Shown here: piece by piece, positions 35,068 to 45,720 of the stretch | Layout: every line of letters starts with the position of its first letter | Position numbering within the stretch: the first letter of the stretch is position 1 | NCBI GenBank assembly: GCA_003402345.1 | Contig: QFXH01000007.1 | Coordinates: 1 to 64,000 of the forward strand | DNA: 64,000 bases | Origin: Candidatus Nitrotoga sp. MKT | GTDB lineage: Bacteria; Pseudomonadota; Gammaproteobacteria; Burkholderiales; Gallionellaceae | Direction of reading: 5' to 3' | Position numbers and translations under genes: made by a program | Notes under the pieces: model-generated | The model's database searches: none | What the model was told of the DNA's origin: nothing | The model's input: only the letters and a program-made list of their open reading frames with translations

Positions 35068-35432
35068 TTGTAATCAAGTATCTAACTAAAGGCACATTTT
35101 ACTCCTCACGGGCTGATACGTCATGTTTTGTCGTTACTTGAAGGTTTACTTAAGATCCTTCGAGCCATTATTGCTTTTGTTATGCTTGTTTTGATAGCGG
35201 CCTAAGTGCATAATCGTCTGTGAAAATTCAATATTATCTAGGACTTATCGTGATTGACAATGACTGTACATCCGACCGTTCTGCGGCCAAGGTGCTTATC
35301 GATTTGTTTGTTGGAAGTAGGTGTTTAGGCCACTTGTTTACTCGTTTGTTGTCCAACCTGGGCGCTGTAAATAGTACGTACCATGCTAGTCAATGGCATT
35401 GTTATATTAAGCACGTAAGAAAGGGCATTAAG
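35068..35432. other. Intergenic stretch between rbgA and the protease gene
   Basis: Divergent promoter region of about 365 bp. An in-frame extension of the protease upstream to 35220 is open but lacks a signal peptide and Shine-Dalgarno, so I treat it as non-coding. No other feature is seen. Confidence 0.4.
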
Positions 35433-36224
35433 GTGGCTGGATTTCCGTTTGATGGCCGAACAAAAAAAATTGCTATTGAGTTCATACGTACTTCGTTTTT
35501 GATCCTGTGTTGCCATTTTGGCAATGTATTTGCGGGAGACCTCTCTCAGACCATAGAAATAATCAAGCCTTCCGTTGTGGCTGTCGGAACCATATTGCAC
35601 ACTCGCGCGCCACCAGCCAATTTTCTTGGAACTGGATTTGCTGTAGGCGATGGTCTTCATATTATTACCAATGCCCATGTTGTTCCGCAAAATCTAAATA
35701 CGGAAAAAAAAGAATCGCTGGCTATTTTTATAGGTCGTGGTGCATCAGCCAAGGCTCGGCCTGCAACTGTAGTCGAGGTTGACGTTGAGCATGACTTGGC
35801 ATTGTTGAAAATCAGTGGCGAACCATTGCCTGCTTTGGTGATTGGCGATTCAGACACTGCAAAAGAGGGAGAAGTAGTTGCCTTTACCGGTTTTCCCATT
35901 GGCATGGTGCTGGGACTCTACCCGGTGACGCACCAGGCCATTATTTCGGCGATTACCCCTATTGTCATTCCGGCACTATCTACGAAACAGCTTGATATAA
36001 AAATAATCAAGCGGCTGCGCACACCATATTTGGTATTTCAATTGGATGGAACTGCCTATCCTGGGAATAGCGGAAGTCCGTTATTTGATCCAAAAACTGG
36101 CAAAGTGATTGGTATTCTAAACATGGTATTCGTAAAAGACACTAAAGAAAACGTGTTAGCCCATCCAAGCGGCATTTCATATGCCATTCCCAGCAATTAC
36201 ATCCGCGCAATTATGAAACAATAA
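35433..36224 (+). CDS. Secreted trypsin-like (HtrA-type) serine protease without PDZ domain
   Basis: A 263-residue protein. The start is GTG at 35433 with GAAAGGG seven bases upstream. This places the hydrophobic signal 'FIRTSFLILCCHFGNVFAG' near the N-terminus, whereas the open frame further upstream does not look like a leader. The trypsin triad is visible: His in 'IITNAHVV', Asp in 'VEHDLALLKI', Ser in 'AYPGNSGSPLFDP'. No PDZ domain follows, unlike DegP. It is probably periplasmic. Neighbours give no hint of substrate. Confidence 0.82.
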   Translation: MAGFPFDGRTKKIAIEFIRTSFLILCCHFGNVFAGDLSQTIEIIKPSVVAVGTILHTRAPPANFLGTGFAVGDGLHIITNAHVVPQNLNTEKKESLAIFIGRGASAKARPATVVEVDVEHDLALLKISGEPLPALVIGDSDTAKEGEVVAFTGFPIGMVLGLYPVTHQAIISAITPIVIPALSTKQLDIKIIKRLRTPYLVFQLDGTAYPGNSGSPLFDPKTGKVIGILNMVFVKDTKENVLAHPSGISYAIPSNYIRAIMKQ

Positions 36225-36390
36225 AAGCTTTACTGTGTCAGTAAATGATCATTGTCTTGCGTGGTGATTAGCAGGGTGTGCATCGAGTAAGGCTAAAGTA
36301 ATTTCAAAAATATATTTCAGCTGACTTTCCAGAATCGTTGAAGGATTTTCCATTAACCTTGCAAATTAAAAGAACATCATCCGAACACTA

Positions 36391-37716
<1,326 letters not shown>

Positions 37717-37759
37717 TCATTCAAAATTGCCCCACTTTTTCGGCAAGTGGGTGATAAAT

Positions 37760-38926
37760 TTAAAATTTCATTTTTACCACGTGCCATGCGCCATCACGCA
37801 TGACCAATTCGCTGTCACAATTGAGCTCAGCGCGCAGTTCCATAGCGCCCAAAAAATCGATTATCACTGCGTGTCCCTGTGCGCGCAACTGCACGATTTT
37901 TTCATGTAGCGCCGCGTCATTTCGATGCGGTGCCAATATACCCATAGGTTGTGGGTGTTGCGCCAGCAAGCCATGCAACTGGCGTAAATCCATGCTAAAA
38001 CCGGTGGCAGGGCGGGCACGGCCGAAACTTTTGCCCACGTCGTCATAACGTCCGCCCAACGCGATGGCATTGTGGCTGCCAGCATGATAAGCGGCAAATA
38101 CCATGCCACTGTGGTAGTGATAGCCTCGCAGCTCGGCAAGATCGATACCAATGCTGTGTGCTAAAGGTTGTAGGTGGGCTGCAGCTTGTTCCAGTTCATT
38201 TAGTGCCGCCGTTACTTCAGGATAATTCGGTAATGCCGCACGGGCTTGTGCTATCACCTCCACCCCACCGTACAATTTAGGTAATGCCAACAGCGCATTT
38301 TTAACTTCTGGTATCAAATCAGCGACTAATGGGCGCAATGCAGGCATATTCTTGCCTTGCAATGCGTTGGACAGCTCTACTTCTAGTTTTTTGGGGATTC
38401 CAGCGCGATTGATCAGTGCGCGAAACAGCGCAACATGGCCAAGATCAAGATGAACTCCTCCAATACCAAGTAGAGCTAAAGCCTGTAGCATTAGGCGCTG
38501 CACTTCCAGATCACTTTCCAAACCGCTGTGACCATACAGCTCTGCGCCAATCTGTAATAACTCGCGCGTGCGCATCAATCCCGCAGGCTGGGTGTGCAGC
38601 ACGTTTCCGGCATAGCATAACCGGGTTATGCCTTGACGATTGAGTAAGTGGGCATCAATGCGTGCCACCTGTGGCGTGATGTCGGCGCGCAGCGCCAAGG
38701 TACGTCCACTCAATTGGTCAACCAGCTTAAAAGTGCGCAAGTCCATATCATGGTTGCCAATGATCTGCAGGGACTCGGCATATTCCAACAGCGGTGGCGC
38801 TACTAATTGATAACCGGATAGGCGCAACAATTCAAGCACATTGGCGCGCATGCGTTCAATGCGCCATGCCTCATCCGGCAAGATATCTTGAATGTATTCT
38901 GGCAATAGCCAATTTGAATTCGGCAT
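37760..38926 (-). CDS. hisZ: ATP phosphoribosyltransferase regulatory subunit HisZ
   Basis: A 388-residue HisRS-like protein lacking the anticodon-binding domain. It opens 'WLLPEYIQDILPDEAWRIE', with 'LRADITPQVARIDAHLL' and 'YHSGMVFAAYHAGSHNAIALGGRYDDV'. HisZ activates the short-form HisG in the first step of histidine synthesis. The ATG at 38926 overlaps the stop of the DUF2065 gene (TAATG). Confidence 0.95.
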   Translation of the reverse strand: MPNSNWLLPEYIQDILPDEAWRIERMRANVLELLRLSGYQLVAPPLLEYAESLQIIGNHDMDLRTFKLVDQLSGRTLALRADITPQVARIDAHLLNRQGITRLCYAGNVLHTQPAGLMRTRELLQIGAELYGHSGLESDLEVQRLMLQALALLGIGGVHLDLGHVALFRALINRAGIPKKLEVELSNALQGKNMPALRPLVADLIPEVKNALLALPKLYGGVEVIAQARAALPNYPEVTAALNELEQAAAHLQPLAHSIGIDLAELRGYHYHSGMVFAAYHAGSHNAIALGGRYDDVGKSFGRARPATGFSMDLRQLHGLLAQHPQPMGILAPHRNDAALHEKIVQLRAQGHAVIIDFLGAMELRAELNCDSELVMRDGAWHVVKMKF

Positions 38927-39111
38927 TATTTAACCCAATACAGTAATAGCAACCCAGACAGCATGGCTGTGATGCCTAAGAAACGAATTTGTCCATCAGA
39001 AAGCAGCACCAGTTTGCGAAACGCATCACGCCACAAGGCAGGAAATAAAAATGGCATGATACCTTCAATAATCAGCATCAACGCCAACCCGATAAACCAA
39101 TAAGTTAGCAT
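38926..39111 (-). CDS. DUF2065 small membrane protein
   Basis: A 61-residue protein with two predicted transmembrane helices (TYWFIGLALMLIIEGIMPF and FLGITAMLSGLLLLYWV) and the family motif 'FRKLVLLSDGQIRFLG'. DUF2065 genes almost always follow hflC in proteobacteria. The function is unknown; a small accessory of the HflKC membrane complex is plausible from position. It begins 11 bp after hflC ends and overlaps hisZ. Confidence 0.9.
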   Translation of the reverse strand: MLTYWFIGLALMLIIEGIMPFLFPALWRDAFRKLVLLSDGQIRFLGITAMLSGLLLLYWVK

Positions 39112-39122
39112 GTTGAGAACAT

Positions 39123-40001
39123 TTATTTACTCGCTTTACTGGAACCCTTGAGATACTTAAAGAATGCGGAACTGGGGTCCATTACCATGACATCGCTCTT
39201 GTTCTTGAAGCTTTGTCTGTAAGCATCCATGCTGCGATAAAATGCATAAAACTCTGCGTTACGCCCAAACGCGGCAGCATAAATCGCGGATGATTTTGCA
39301 TCACCATCCCCCTTTATTTTTTGTGCGTCACGGTACGCATCGGCAAGCGTTACTTCTCGTTGCCGGTCAGCATCGGCGCGGATCTTCTCACTCTCGGCAT
39401 TACCGGTTGCACGTAGCTCATTGGCAACGCGTTTACGCTCGGCATCCATCCGGCGATATACCGATTCACTGATCTCAGTTGGGAAATCTACCCGCTTCAG
39501 GCGTACATCCAGTACTTGTACGCCGATTTTTCGTGCGTCTAGATCGGCTTTTTGACGCAAAGTATCCATAATTTTGTCACGTTCGCCGGACACGACTTCA
39601 TTGATAGTCCGTTTACCAAACTCTTCACGCATGCTTGAGTTTACTGTCTGCATCAAACGAGTTTTTGCACGGATCTCGTCTCCTCCCACACTGACGTAAT
39701 ACTGTTTCACATCGGCGATGCGCCACTTGACGAAGGAGTCCACCATTACATTTTTCTTTTCAGCTGTGATAAAGCGTTCTGGTTCCACGCTATCAAAGGT
39801 CAAAATGCGCGAGTCGAAATAACGTACATTCTGTACCAGCGGGATTTTGAAATAGAGGCCGGGTGCGGTCTTCACCCCTACCATTTCGCCGAGTTGTAAT
39901 ACGATGACTGTTTGGCGCTGATCTACCATGAACATACTTAGACTGAGCAAGATTAATACTGCGGCTGCACCCATCAAAATATTGACAAAATTAGTTTTCA
40001 T
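39123..40001 (-). CDS. hflC: FtsH protease modulator HflC
   Basis: A 292-residue SPFH/prohibitin-family protein. It has one N-terminal membrane helix (ILMGAAAVLILLSLSMFMV) and a large periplasmic SPFH domain: 'FDSVEPERFITAEKKNVMVDSFVKWRI', then a coiled coil rich in Glu/Arg/Ala (~175-235). HflC and HflK form a cage around FtsH in the inner membrane and limit proteolysis of membrane substrates. The ATG overlaps the hflK stop (ATGA). Confidence 0.94.
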   Translation of the reverse strand: MKTNFVNILMGAAAVLILLSLSMFMVDQRQTVIVLQLGEMVGVKTAPGLYFKIPLVQNVRYFDSRILTFDSVEPERFITAEKKNVMVDSFVKWRIADVKQYYVSVGGDEIRAKTRLMQTVNSSMREEFGKRTINEVVSGERDKIMDTLRQKADLDARKIGVQVLDVRLKRVDFPTEISESVYRRMDAERKRVANELRATGNAESEKIRADADRQREVTLADAYRDAQKIKGDGDAKSSAIYAAAFGRNAEFYAFYRSMDAYRQSFKNKSDVMVMDPSSAFFKYLKGSSKASK

Positions 40002-41203
40002 TGACGTGCCTCCCTGTTGCGGCCGCGTAATTCCTCGCGCGCGCGCGGCATTACTGCCGCAGCTTCATTCATCGGTGCGGATGGAACCGCCTGTTGTTCA
40101 GTATGACCTATTGTTGGTGTTTCGGATAAAGGTGGCCCATTCTGCGCGGTGCTTTGAATCAGCTTGTCCAACGGCAGGTAGAGCAGGTTGTTACCACTCT
40201 TTTGGTCTACCATTACCTTACTTGTGCTGGTCAAAACCTGTTGCATCATGTCGATATACATGCGTTCACGAGTAACAGCGGGTGCCTTTTCATATTCCAC
40301 CAGCACTTGCTGGAAGCGGCTGGCATCACCCTCGGCACTGGCGATTACGCGCTGGCGATAACCTTCTGCTTCCTGCATTAGACGCGCTGCCGCACCCTTC
40401 GCCCTGGGTATGACATCATTGGCGTAAGCCTGGCCTTCGTTCTTTTGGCGCTCCCTGTCTTGGCCTGCCTTCACCGCATCGTCAAATGCGGCCTGCACCT
40501 GTTCGGGCGGTTGCGCATTTTGCATGGTGACTTTGCTCAACAGGATTCCGGATTTGTAGCGATCCAAAATTTCTTGGGCGAGTTTGGTGGTGGCCGCGGC
40601 TACCTGTTCGCGTCCTTCGTACAGCACGAAATCCATTTTGTTTTTGCCAACAATTTCTCGTATTGAAGTTTCTGCCGCTTGACGCACATTTTCATCCGGT
40701 GCGCGGTTATTAAACAAATACTCGCCTGGGTCTTTCAAGAAGTATTGAACGGCGAATTGAATATCGATAATGTTTTCATCATCGGTCAACATCAACGACT
40801 CTTTTAAAATCTTGTTTTTGACGTTTTCTCGGTAACCGATTTCCACCGTCCTAACTTGACTAATATTTACGACTTCGACGGACTCGATGGGGAATGGCAT
40901 ATGCCAGCGTGGGCCGGGTTGAGTAGTCTCGACAAAACTACCGAAACGTAGCACCACGCCGCGCTGGCTAGCGTCCACGATGTAAAATCCACTAGCGATC
41001 CAAATCAGTACAACTACTACAACAATTAGGCCAATGCTGGCATTGAATTTATTAGGATTGCCACCACCGCCAGTATTTCCGGTACCGCCACCTTTGTTGC
41101 CAAACAGCGCGGCAATTTTTTTATTGATGTCGCGTAACACGGCTTCTATGTCTGGTGGACCGCCACTGTTTTTGTTGCCCCATTGAGGGTCATTCAATCC
41201 CAT
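39998..41203 (-). CDS. hflK: FtsH protease modulator HflK
   Basis: A 401-residue SPFH-family partner of HflC. The N-terminus is Gly-rich and begins 'MGLNDPQWGNKNSGGPPD', as in other HflK. One membrane helix follows ('IGLIVVVVVLIWIASGFYIV', ~55-75) with the SPFH domain and a coiled coil behind it. The C-terminal tail is Pro/Ala-rich. It lies 20 bp downstream of hflX. Confidence 0.94.
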   Translation of the reverse strand: MGLNDPQWGNKNSGGPPDIEAVLRDINKKIAALFGNKGGGTGNTGGGGNPNKFNASIGLIVVVVVLIWIASGFYIVDASQRGVVLRFGSFVETTQPGPRWHMPFPIESVEVVNISQVRTVEIGYRENVKNKILKESLMLTDDENIIDIQFAVQYFLKDPGEYLFNNRAPDENVRQAAETSIREIVGKNKMDFVLYEGREQVAAATTKLAQEILDRYKSGILLSKVTMQNAQPPEQVQAAFDDAVKAGQDRERQKNEGQAYANDVIPRAKGAAARLMQEAEGYRQRVIASAEGDASRFQQVLVEYEKAPAVTRERMYIDMMQQVLTSTSKVMVDQKSGNNLLYLPLDKLIQSTAQNGPPLSETPTIGHTEQQAVPSAPMNEAAAVMPRAREELRGRNREARQ

Positions 41204-41223
41204 AACTCATCCTATTTAATCAA

Positions 41224-42342
41224 TTATTTAGTTTCAGGGGTATCCCATTGTGTTCGGGTGTTACATACTTCTGCCAACGCCGCACGCAATTCATCTATCC
41301 CCGCGCCAGTTTTAGCGCTCAAATAAATGCGCGCAATTCTAGCATAATCGTCACGTTGCACGCCTGCGGGTAAACCCTGCAAATCAATCTTATTGAATAT
41401 CAAAATTTGCGGGATATGCTGTGCGCCAATTTCCAGCAATACTTTATTAACTTCAGCTATCTGGTCAAACCGTTCTGAGCTATTGGCATCCACTACATGC
41501 AGCAATAAATCGGCCTGCGCCGTTTCTTCCAGTGTGCTACGAAAGGCTGCAATTAAACTATGCGGCAGATGACGAATGAAACCTACCGTGTCCGACAATA
41601 CCACTTGACCCGATCCTTCGATATATACGCGCCGGGCAGTTGTGTCGAGCGTGGCAAACAACTGATCTGCAACATATGCATTCGAGTGGGTCAATTTGTT
41701 AAATAAAGTAGACTTGCCTGCGTTAGTGTAGCCAACGATAGACACCGATAACACATCTGATCGGGTACGTGACCGGCGTAGCACTTGGCGATGGAGATGA
41801 AGCTTTTCTAGGCGTTCTTTTAACAAAACTACACGCTTATCTAGTTTGCGCCTATCCAGTTCCAATTGTGTTTCGCCTGGACCGCGAGCACCTACTGCGT
41901 ACTTCTGTTGGCCCATGTCGGTATTCATCCCGACTAAACGGGTGGAAAGGTATTTAAGTTGTGCCAGTTCCACCTGCACCTTACCTTCATGGCTTTGAGC
42001 GCGCAAGGCAAAGATATCCAATATCAACATGGTGCGGTCAATCACACGGGCCTTAATTCTGGCGGTAAGATTGCGCATTTGCGCAGGGGACAGGTCGTGG
42101 TTAAAAATAACCAGCGGAACGTCGTTTTGTTCGACAATGGCGGATATTTCATCCACCTTACCACTACCCGCAAATAATGATGCATCAGGACGATGCCGCC
42201 GTCCTTCCACTAATGCGATGCAACGCACACCCGCGCTTTCCGCCAGCAGGCGCAATTCCTCCAGGCTTTCTGCATAATCCGGTGTACCAAAATCTAAGCT
42301 GACTAATACTGCCGTGTTGATTACCGCAGTGCTTTTGTGCAT
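41224..42342 (-). CDS. hflX: Ribosome-associated GTPase HflX
   Basis: A 372-residue GTPase. An N-terminal HflX domain ends in the Gly-rich 'GARGPGETQLELDRR'. The G domain has the P-loop 'VGYTNAGKSTLFNKL', 'LSDTVGFIRHLPHSL' and 'IFNKIDL'. HflX rescues stalled or heat-damaged ribosomes by splitting subunits. The ATG overlaps the hfq stop (TAATG). Confidence 0.95.
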   Translation of the reverse strand: MHKSTAVINTAVLVSLDFGTPDYAESLEELRLLAESAGVRCIALVEGRRHRPDASLFAGSGKVDEISAIVEQNDVPLVIFNHDLSPAQMRNLTARIKARVIDRTMLILDIFALRAQSHEGKVQVELAQLKYLSTRLVGMNTDMGQQKYAVGARGPGETQLELDRRKLDKRVVLLKERLEKLHLHRQVLRRSRTRSDVLSVSIVGYTNAGKSTLFNKLTHSNAYVADQLFATLDTTARRVYIEGSGQVVLSDTVGFIRHLPHSLIAAFRSTLEETAQADLLLHVVDANSSERFDQIAEVNKVLLEIGAQHIPQILIFNKIDLQGLPAGVQRDDYARIARIYLSAKTGAGIDELRAALAEVCNTRTQWDTPETK

Positions 42343-42572
42343 TACTCGGCGTCTAATGGCATGGTTATGGCGCGCGCAGGAACAATGGTGGAAATGGCGT
42401 GTTTGTAAACCATTTGCGTAATTGTGTTTTTCAGTAGCACTACATACTGGTCAAATGATTCGACCTGGCCTTGCAACTTAATGCCATTTACCAGATAAAT
42501 GGCGACCTGCACATGCTCCTTGCGTAGTGCATTCAGGAACGGGTCTTGTAATTGTTGCCCTTTTGTACTCAT
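42342..42572 (-). CDS. hfq: RNA chaperone Hfq
   Basis: A 76-residue Sm-like protein. It opens '[19 protein letters not shown]' and has the Sm1 region '[20 protein letters not shown]' and Sm2 '[11 protein letters not shown]'. It forms hexamers that pair small RNAs with mRNAs. The C-terminal tail is short, as in many Betaproteobacteria. First gene of the hfq-hflX operon. Confidence 0.96.
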   Translation of the reverse strand: MSTKGQQLQDPFLNALRKEHVQVAIYLVNGIKLQGQVESFDQYVVLLKNTITQMVYKHAISTIVPARAITMPLDAE

Positions 42573-43000
42573 TGGTTTTGCTCTTAATTGGTTATGGCGG
42601 GAAGCTACTTTACTGGATTTCTTGACTCTTCGGAAGACTGAGTGAACGATTCCTCTCGGTTAACGAGCGGATGTTATTGAAGTCGCATGTGATTATGTAC
42701 AGTGGCTGCCAGAATTTCAAAGGCTAGATGGATACGCCCAAATTGATGGCGCGCTTATGCAAAGAGAAAAACGAGCATCATGAACGAATGTTATAGCAAT
42801 TTTCAAAATTAAAGAAAAAATTAGGATGTCGTTATTTTCGTGAAGGATGGCCAAGAGTTTTTTTCCGTATGTTTAATCGCACTCAACTTTAAGGATACGC
42901 ACCCCTTTTTTGCCTTCAGGTCATGGTGGTCAACGCGTAATCTATACAGAGCGTTAATGATTACAACGGCAATTACGCCGCCACCATCTAGGAGACAAGC
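42573..43000. other. Intergenic stretch upstream of hfq
   Basis: A 428-bp divergent region. A plus-strand frame near 42690-42780 reads 'CDYVQWLPEFQRLDGYAQID', which looks like a relic of a coding sequence with no start. Promoters for hfq and the gene at 43001 should lie here, but I cannot place them securely. Confidence 0.3.
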
Positions 43001-43315
43001 ATGTTGAAAGTAATCTTTGGCATTACCGCAATAACTCTCGCATTTGTTGCATCCAGTTATGCTGATACTCCAAAAATTGACAATCGTGAAGCTAGGCAGG
43101 AACAGCGTATTGATCAGGGCATTAGATCAGGTGCCTTGACACCTAAAGAAGAGGCTAAATTAGATGCCGGACAAGCCAAGATAGAGAGGATGGAAGATAA
43201 AGCCAAAGCCGACGGCACCGTAACTAGGCATGAACGCAGGCGTATTAATAGAGAGCAGAATGAGCAAAGTAAGAGGATCCACGATATGAAACACAACGGA
43301 GCTCACACGCACTAA
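43001..43315 (+). CDS. Small exported charged helical protein, function unknown
   Basis: A 104-residue protein with a signal peptide (VIFGITAITLAFVASSYA) and a highly charged mature part. The core 'EARQEQRIDQGIRSGALTPKE' and 'DGTVTRHERRRINREQNEQS' forms two helix pairs that resemble an EF-hand-like repeat (SGALTPKEEAKLD and ADGTVTRHERRRI). It ends in 'HNGAHTH'. Such proteins are common and uncharacterised in Betaproteobacteria. A GC-rich hairpin follows at 43336-43354. Confidence 0.75.
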   Translation: MLKVIFGITAITLAFVASSYADTPKIDNREARQEQRIDQGIRSGALTPKEEAKLDAGQAKIERMEDKAKADGTVTRHERRRINREQNEQSKRIHDMKHNGAHTH

Positions 43316-43335
43316 CTCTTTATTTGAAGGGATGT

Positions 43336-43354
43336 CACGCCGGAAAACGGCGTG
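43336..43354. terminator. GC-rich hairpin after the small exported protein gene
   Basis: Arms CACGCCG/CGGCGTG with a GAAAA loop, 20 bp after the stop. There is no T-tract, so termination is uncertain. Confidence 0.4.
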
Positions 43355-43409
43355 GTATTGATCGCTTAAGCCAGCATTTTAAGGAGCATATCTGTAAACA
43401 GTAGGGAAG

Positions 43410-44220
43410 ATGCCATCGTTCGTCAGTCTAGGAGGGGTTTTTCTCTTGGCTTTGTCCATGATCTTGCTGCTGGTCGTGTGGCTACCGTTGTATGTTAGAA
43501 CCTTCCGTGACCGTATCATTGAGTACCGTTTGGAACAACAAGCAAGAGACATTGAAAATGGCGGACATGCTGAATCGGTGTCGTTGCTTAGTGGGGTAGG
43601 ACTCGTCAGTGATCTTGTCTATGGCAAGGATAACCAGCAGCGCATGGATGTCTACCTGCCACAACAAGCTAAAGGAGCGCCAGTGATCTTCATGGTGCGT
43701 GTTAACCCCAAGTAGTAATGTCCGGTTTCTCCCAAATAGAAATGTCCGCTAGTGATACAAGCTCCCCTCAGCAGGTGCGCATCTTGCCGCTCTTTTTAAT
43801 CGCTTCCCCTGACATGGCTTTTAAGCTGGGGGTAAAGCCATGGCTCGGCACCATTTTGCTCGGCAGCGCTGCATTTGACATGGTCAAGATCATGGAAACG
43901 TAACATGCTCGCTTGTATGATCTCGCCTTTGGAAATGATCCTGCGTACTGGCGAGCTACATCGCCTTTTCATGTACTTTTTGAAATTGCTATTCCATTTT
44001 TGGCTGTATGCTCTACGCGCCACACTGACTCATGCTCGCAGGCAGCACAGTTTATCACCGAAGCAGAATCGCTTAATGTGCATGCAAGCGCTCTGGAGCA
44101 AAATCTTTCCCATAAAAATATTAACCTACAGTTAGGCTTGAAGGCAGTTATGCGAATACGGTTGAATCATTCATGGGTGGGCTTGATGCGTCTGTAATAC
44201 GGATGCTAACAAATCATTGA
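43410..44220 (+). pseudogene. Broken alpha/beta hydrolase (lipase/esterase-like) with an insertion scar
   Basis: The 5' part (43410-~43700) encodes a membrane-anchored N-terminus and 'VYGKDNQQRMDVYLPQQAKG' then 'APVIFMV', where the oxyanion 'HGG' should follow. Instead ~90 bp of unrelated DNA appears with two AATGTCCG repeats, like an IS end. The 3' part resumes around 43795 ('SPDMAFKLGVKPWLGTILL'), has an in-frame TAA at 43901, continues 'ARLYDLAFGNDPAYWRATSP' and 'SALEQNLSHKNINLQLG', then shifts frame near 44145 and ends 'VESFMGGLDASVIRMLTNH'. The nucleophile region is missing, so the gene is dead. Confidence 0.8.
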
Positions 44221-44850
44221 TAGGGGAGCGCTAAAGCGTGTTTTTTGAAGAGATGGGCATGATTTTTTGTGAAGCAGGGCATTCTCTTTCGTATAGTCCA
44301 TCGTGTTTAAAAGATAGCGTCCGTTTGCAGTGATAGCAGTCATCTGATTAAGCGATACAAGGTTAAGGATCGTGGAGCGGGCATTAGCTGTTTCTTGGGG
44401 CGGCAGTTTTAGGAAGTTGCCCTTAGTATATAAAATATCGGTTAGACAACGGCAGGCTGGAAAACGACTCATGCCTTGGCGTGAAAAACATCGGAAAACT
44501 GTTTGCGGATACTGGGGTTGGTAGGACTTTTGCGAAGCAAAAACTTGCAAAATTGTATGCACGGTTTAATGGGGGAGGGGAGGCGAGAATTATTCTTCGC
44601 TATACCATGCGTTCTTGGTTGGCTACTTGCTGGCGTGATAGTCCGGTCATGCGTTCGATAAACTGGTTGAGTTCTTTTTCCGAAACCCGAACACCATCCT
44701 TGAGGTCCAGTCCAAAATGTCTTGATCTGCCCAAGGTCCGTCGCTTTTTTTCTTCCATGCTGTTCATCATGCTTCTCAATAATGGCCGGCTCGGCGAACC
44801 AAATTTTAGACTCATTTTATATGGGGAAAGCCCCCCTGTTTACTTTAAAA
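44221..44850. other. Unassigned stretch between the broken hydrolase and the efflux locus
   Basis: Minus-strand open frames exist here (44206-44562 and 44600-44815, the latter with 'RHFGLDLKDGVRVSEKELNQ'), but none has a recognised family or good start. The stretch may be decayed coding sequence. Confidence 0.3.
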
Positions 44851-44873
44851 CAAACGTTTGATACACTCGTTTG
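44851..44873. promoter_or_regulatory. Candidate operator for the TetR-family regulator
   Basis: CAAACG and CGTTTG separated by 11 bases, 100 bp before the regulator start. The left half also contains the small palindrome CAAACGTTTG. Autoregulation and control of the pump genes are inferred. Confidence 0.45.
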
Positions 44874-44972
44874 CTGTTAATTTGGAAGCAGTAAAGGGAA
44901 AGCTATGGTCACCGTAACGTCTGATGACAGGCCGTCTTGCGTCAAATATTTTGTATGTAGGCAGGTATTTGC

Positions 44973-45614
44973 ATGACTGCTGAAACAAAAATTAATTTAA
45001 GTGAGCAGGCACGCGAACGCTTGCTTGCGGCCGCTCGTGTGGTTTTCTCGGAAAACGGCTTTCAAAATGCCACAGTACGCGAAATTTGCCGCCGTGCAGA
45101 GGTAAATATTGCAGCGATAAATTATTATTTCAACAGCAAAGAAGCTTTATTCGCGGCCACCTTGAATTTTGAGCCACTTTTGGCACTGTGCAAGAAAATC
45201 AATCAAGGTTCAATCTGCGCCCAAGAGCGATTGCTTGATTTCATTCACGATTTTTTGATGCAGTTGCTGGATGAAAAGGAATTCTCGGTGCAATGTCAGT
45301 TTATGGCGCGTGAATTGGCGGAACCGACTCCAGTGCTAGGCAAGATCGTGCAGGAGGCCATCGCACCGATACATCAGTTTGTCGCTAACTTGGTGTGTGA
45401 AATTGTGGGTGAAAAGATTAATGAAGCAGAATTGCGCCGCTGTGTGTTCAGTATTTTCGGCCAGTGCATGTATTACCGTCACGGGCAGCCAGTAATTCAG
45501 CGATTGCACCCAAAATTGCGCTATGACCACAGAGAAATCGAAGCCATCGCGAAACATATCGGGGAATTTTCCCTTGCTGGTTTGAAGCAGATTGCTCAAA
45601 ACGAATGTCCGTAA
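44973..45614 (+). CDS. TetR/AcrR-family regulator (CerR/DUF1956 type) of the RND pump
   Basis: A 213-residue repressor. The N-terminal helix-turn-helix is 'SEQARERLLAAARVVFSENG' followed by 'ATVREICRRAEVNIAAINYYFNSKEALF'. The C-terminal domain 'QFMARELAEPTPVLGKIVQE' and 'FSIFGQCMYYRHGQPVI' matches the DUF1956/CerR type. It lies directly upstream of the pump operon on the same strand, with a palindrome before it. The inducer is unknown. Confidence 0.88.
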   Translation: MTAETKINLSEQARERLLAAARVVFSENGFQNATVREICRRAEVNIAAINYYFNSKEALFAATLNFEPLLALCKKINQGSICAQERLLDFIHDFLMQLLDEKEFSVQCQFMARELAEPTPVLGKIVQEAIAPIHQFVANLVCEIVGEKINEAELRRCVFSIFGQCMYYRHGQPVIQRLHPKLRYDHREIEAIAKHIGEFSLAGLKQIAQNECP

Positions 45615-45720
45615 TTCCCCGTGCTTTGTCATTCAGAAATTATTTTGAAATATTTTGCAGGATGATTATTTTTTCGAATGGCTTGGTGAAATTGAGGTGA
45701 ATGATTTGCTGGAGATATAA

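Noticed and set aside
35220-35432. In-frame 5' extension of the serine protease
   Set aside because: It would bury the signal peptide ~100 residues inside the protein, and it lacks a Shine-Dalgarno, while the GTG at 35433 has one.
44206-44562. 118-codon minus-strand ORF as a protein gene
   Set aside because: No recognisable domain, no clear start; it overlaps the tail of the broken hydrolase and lies in decayed sequence.
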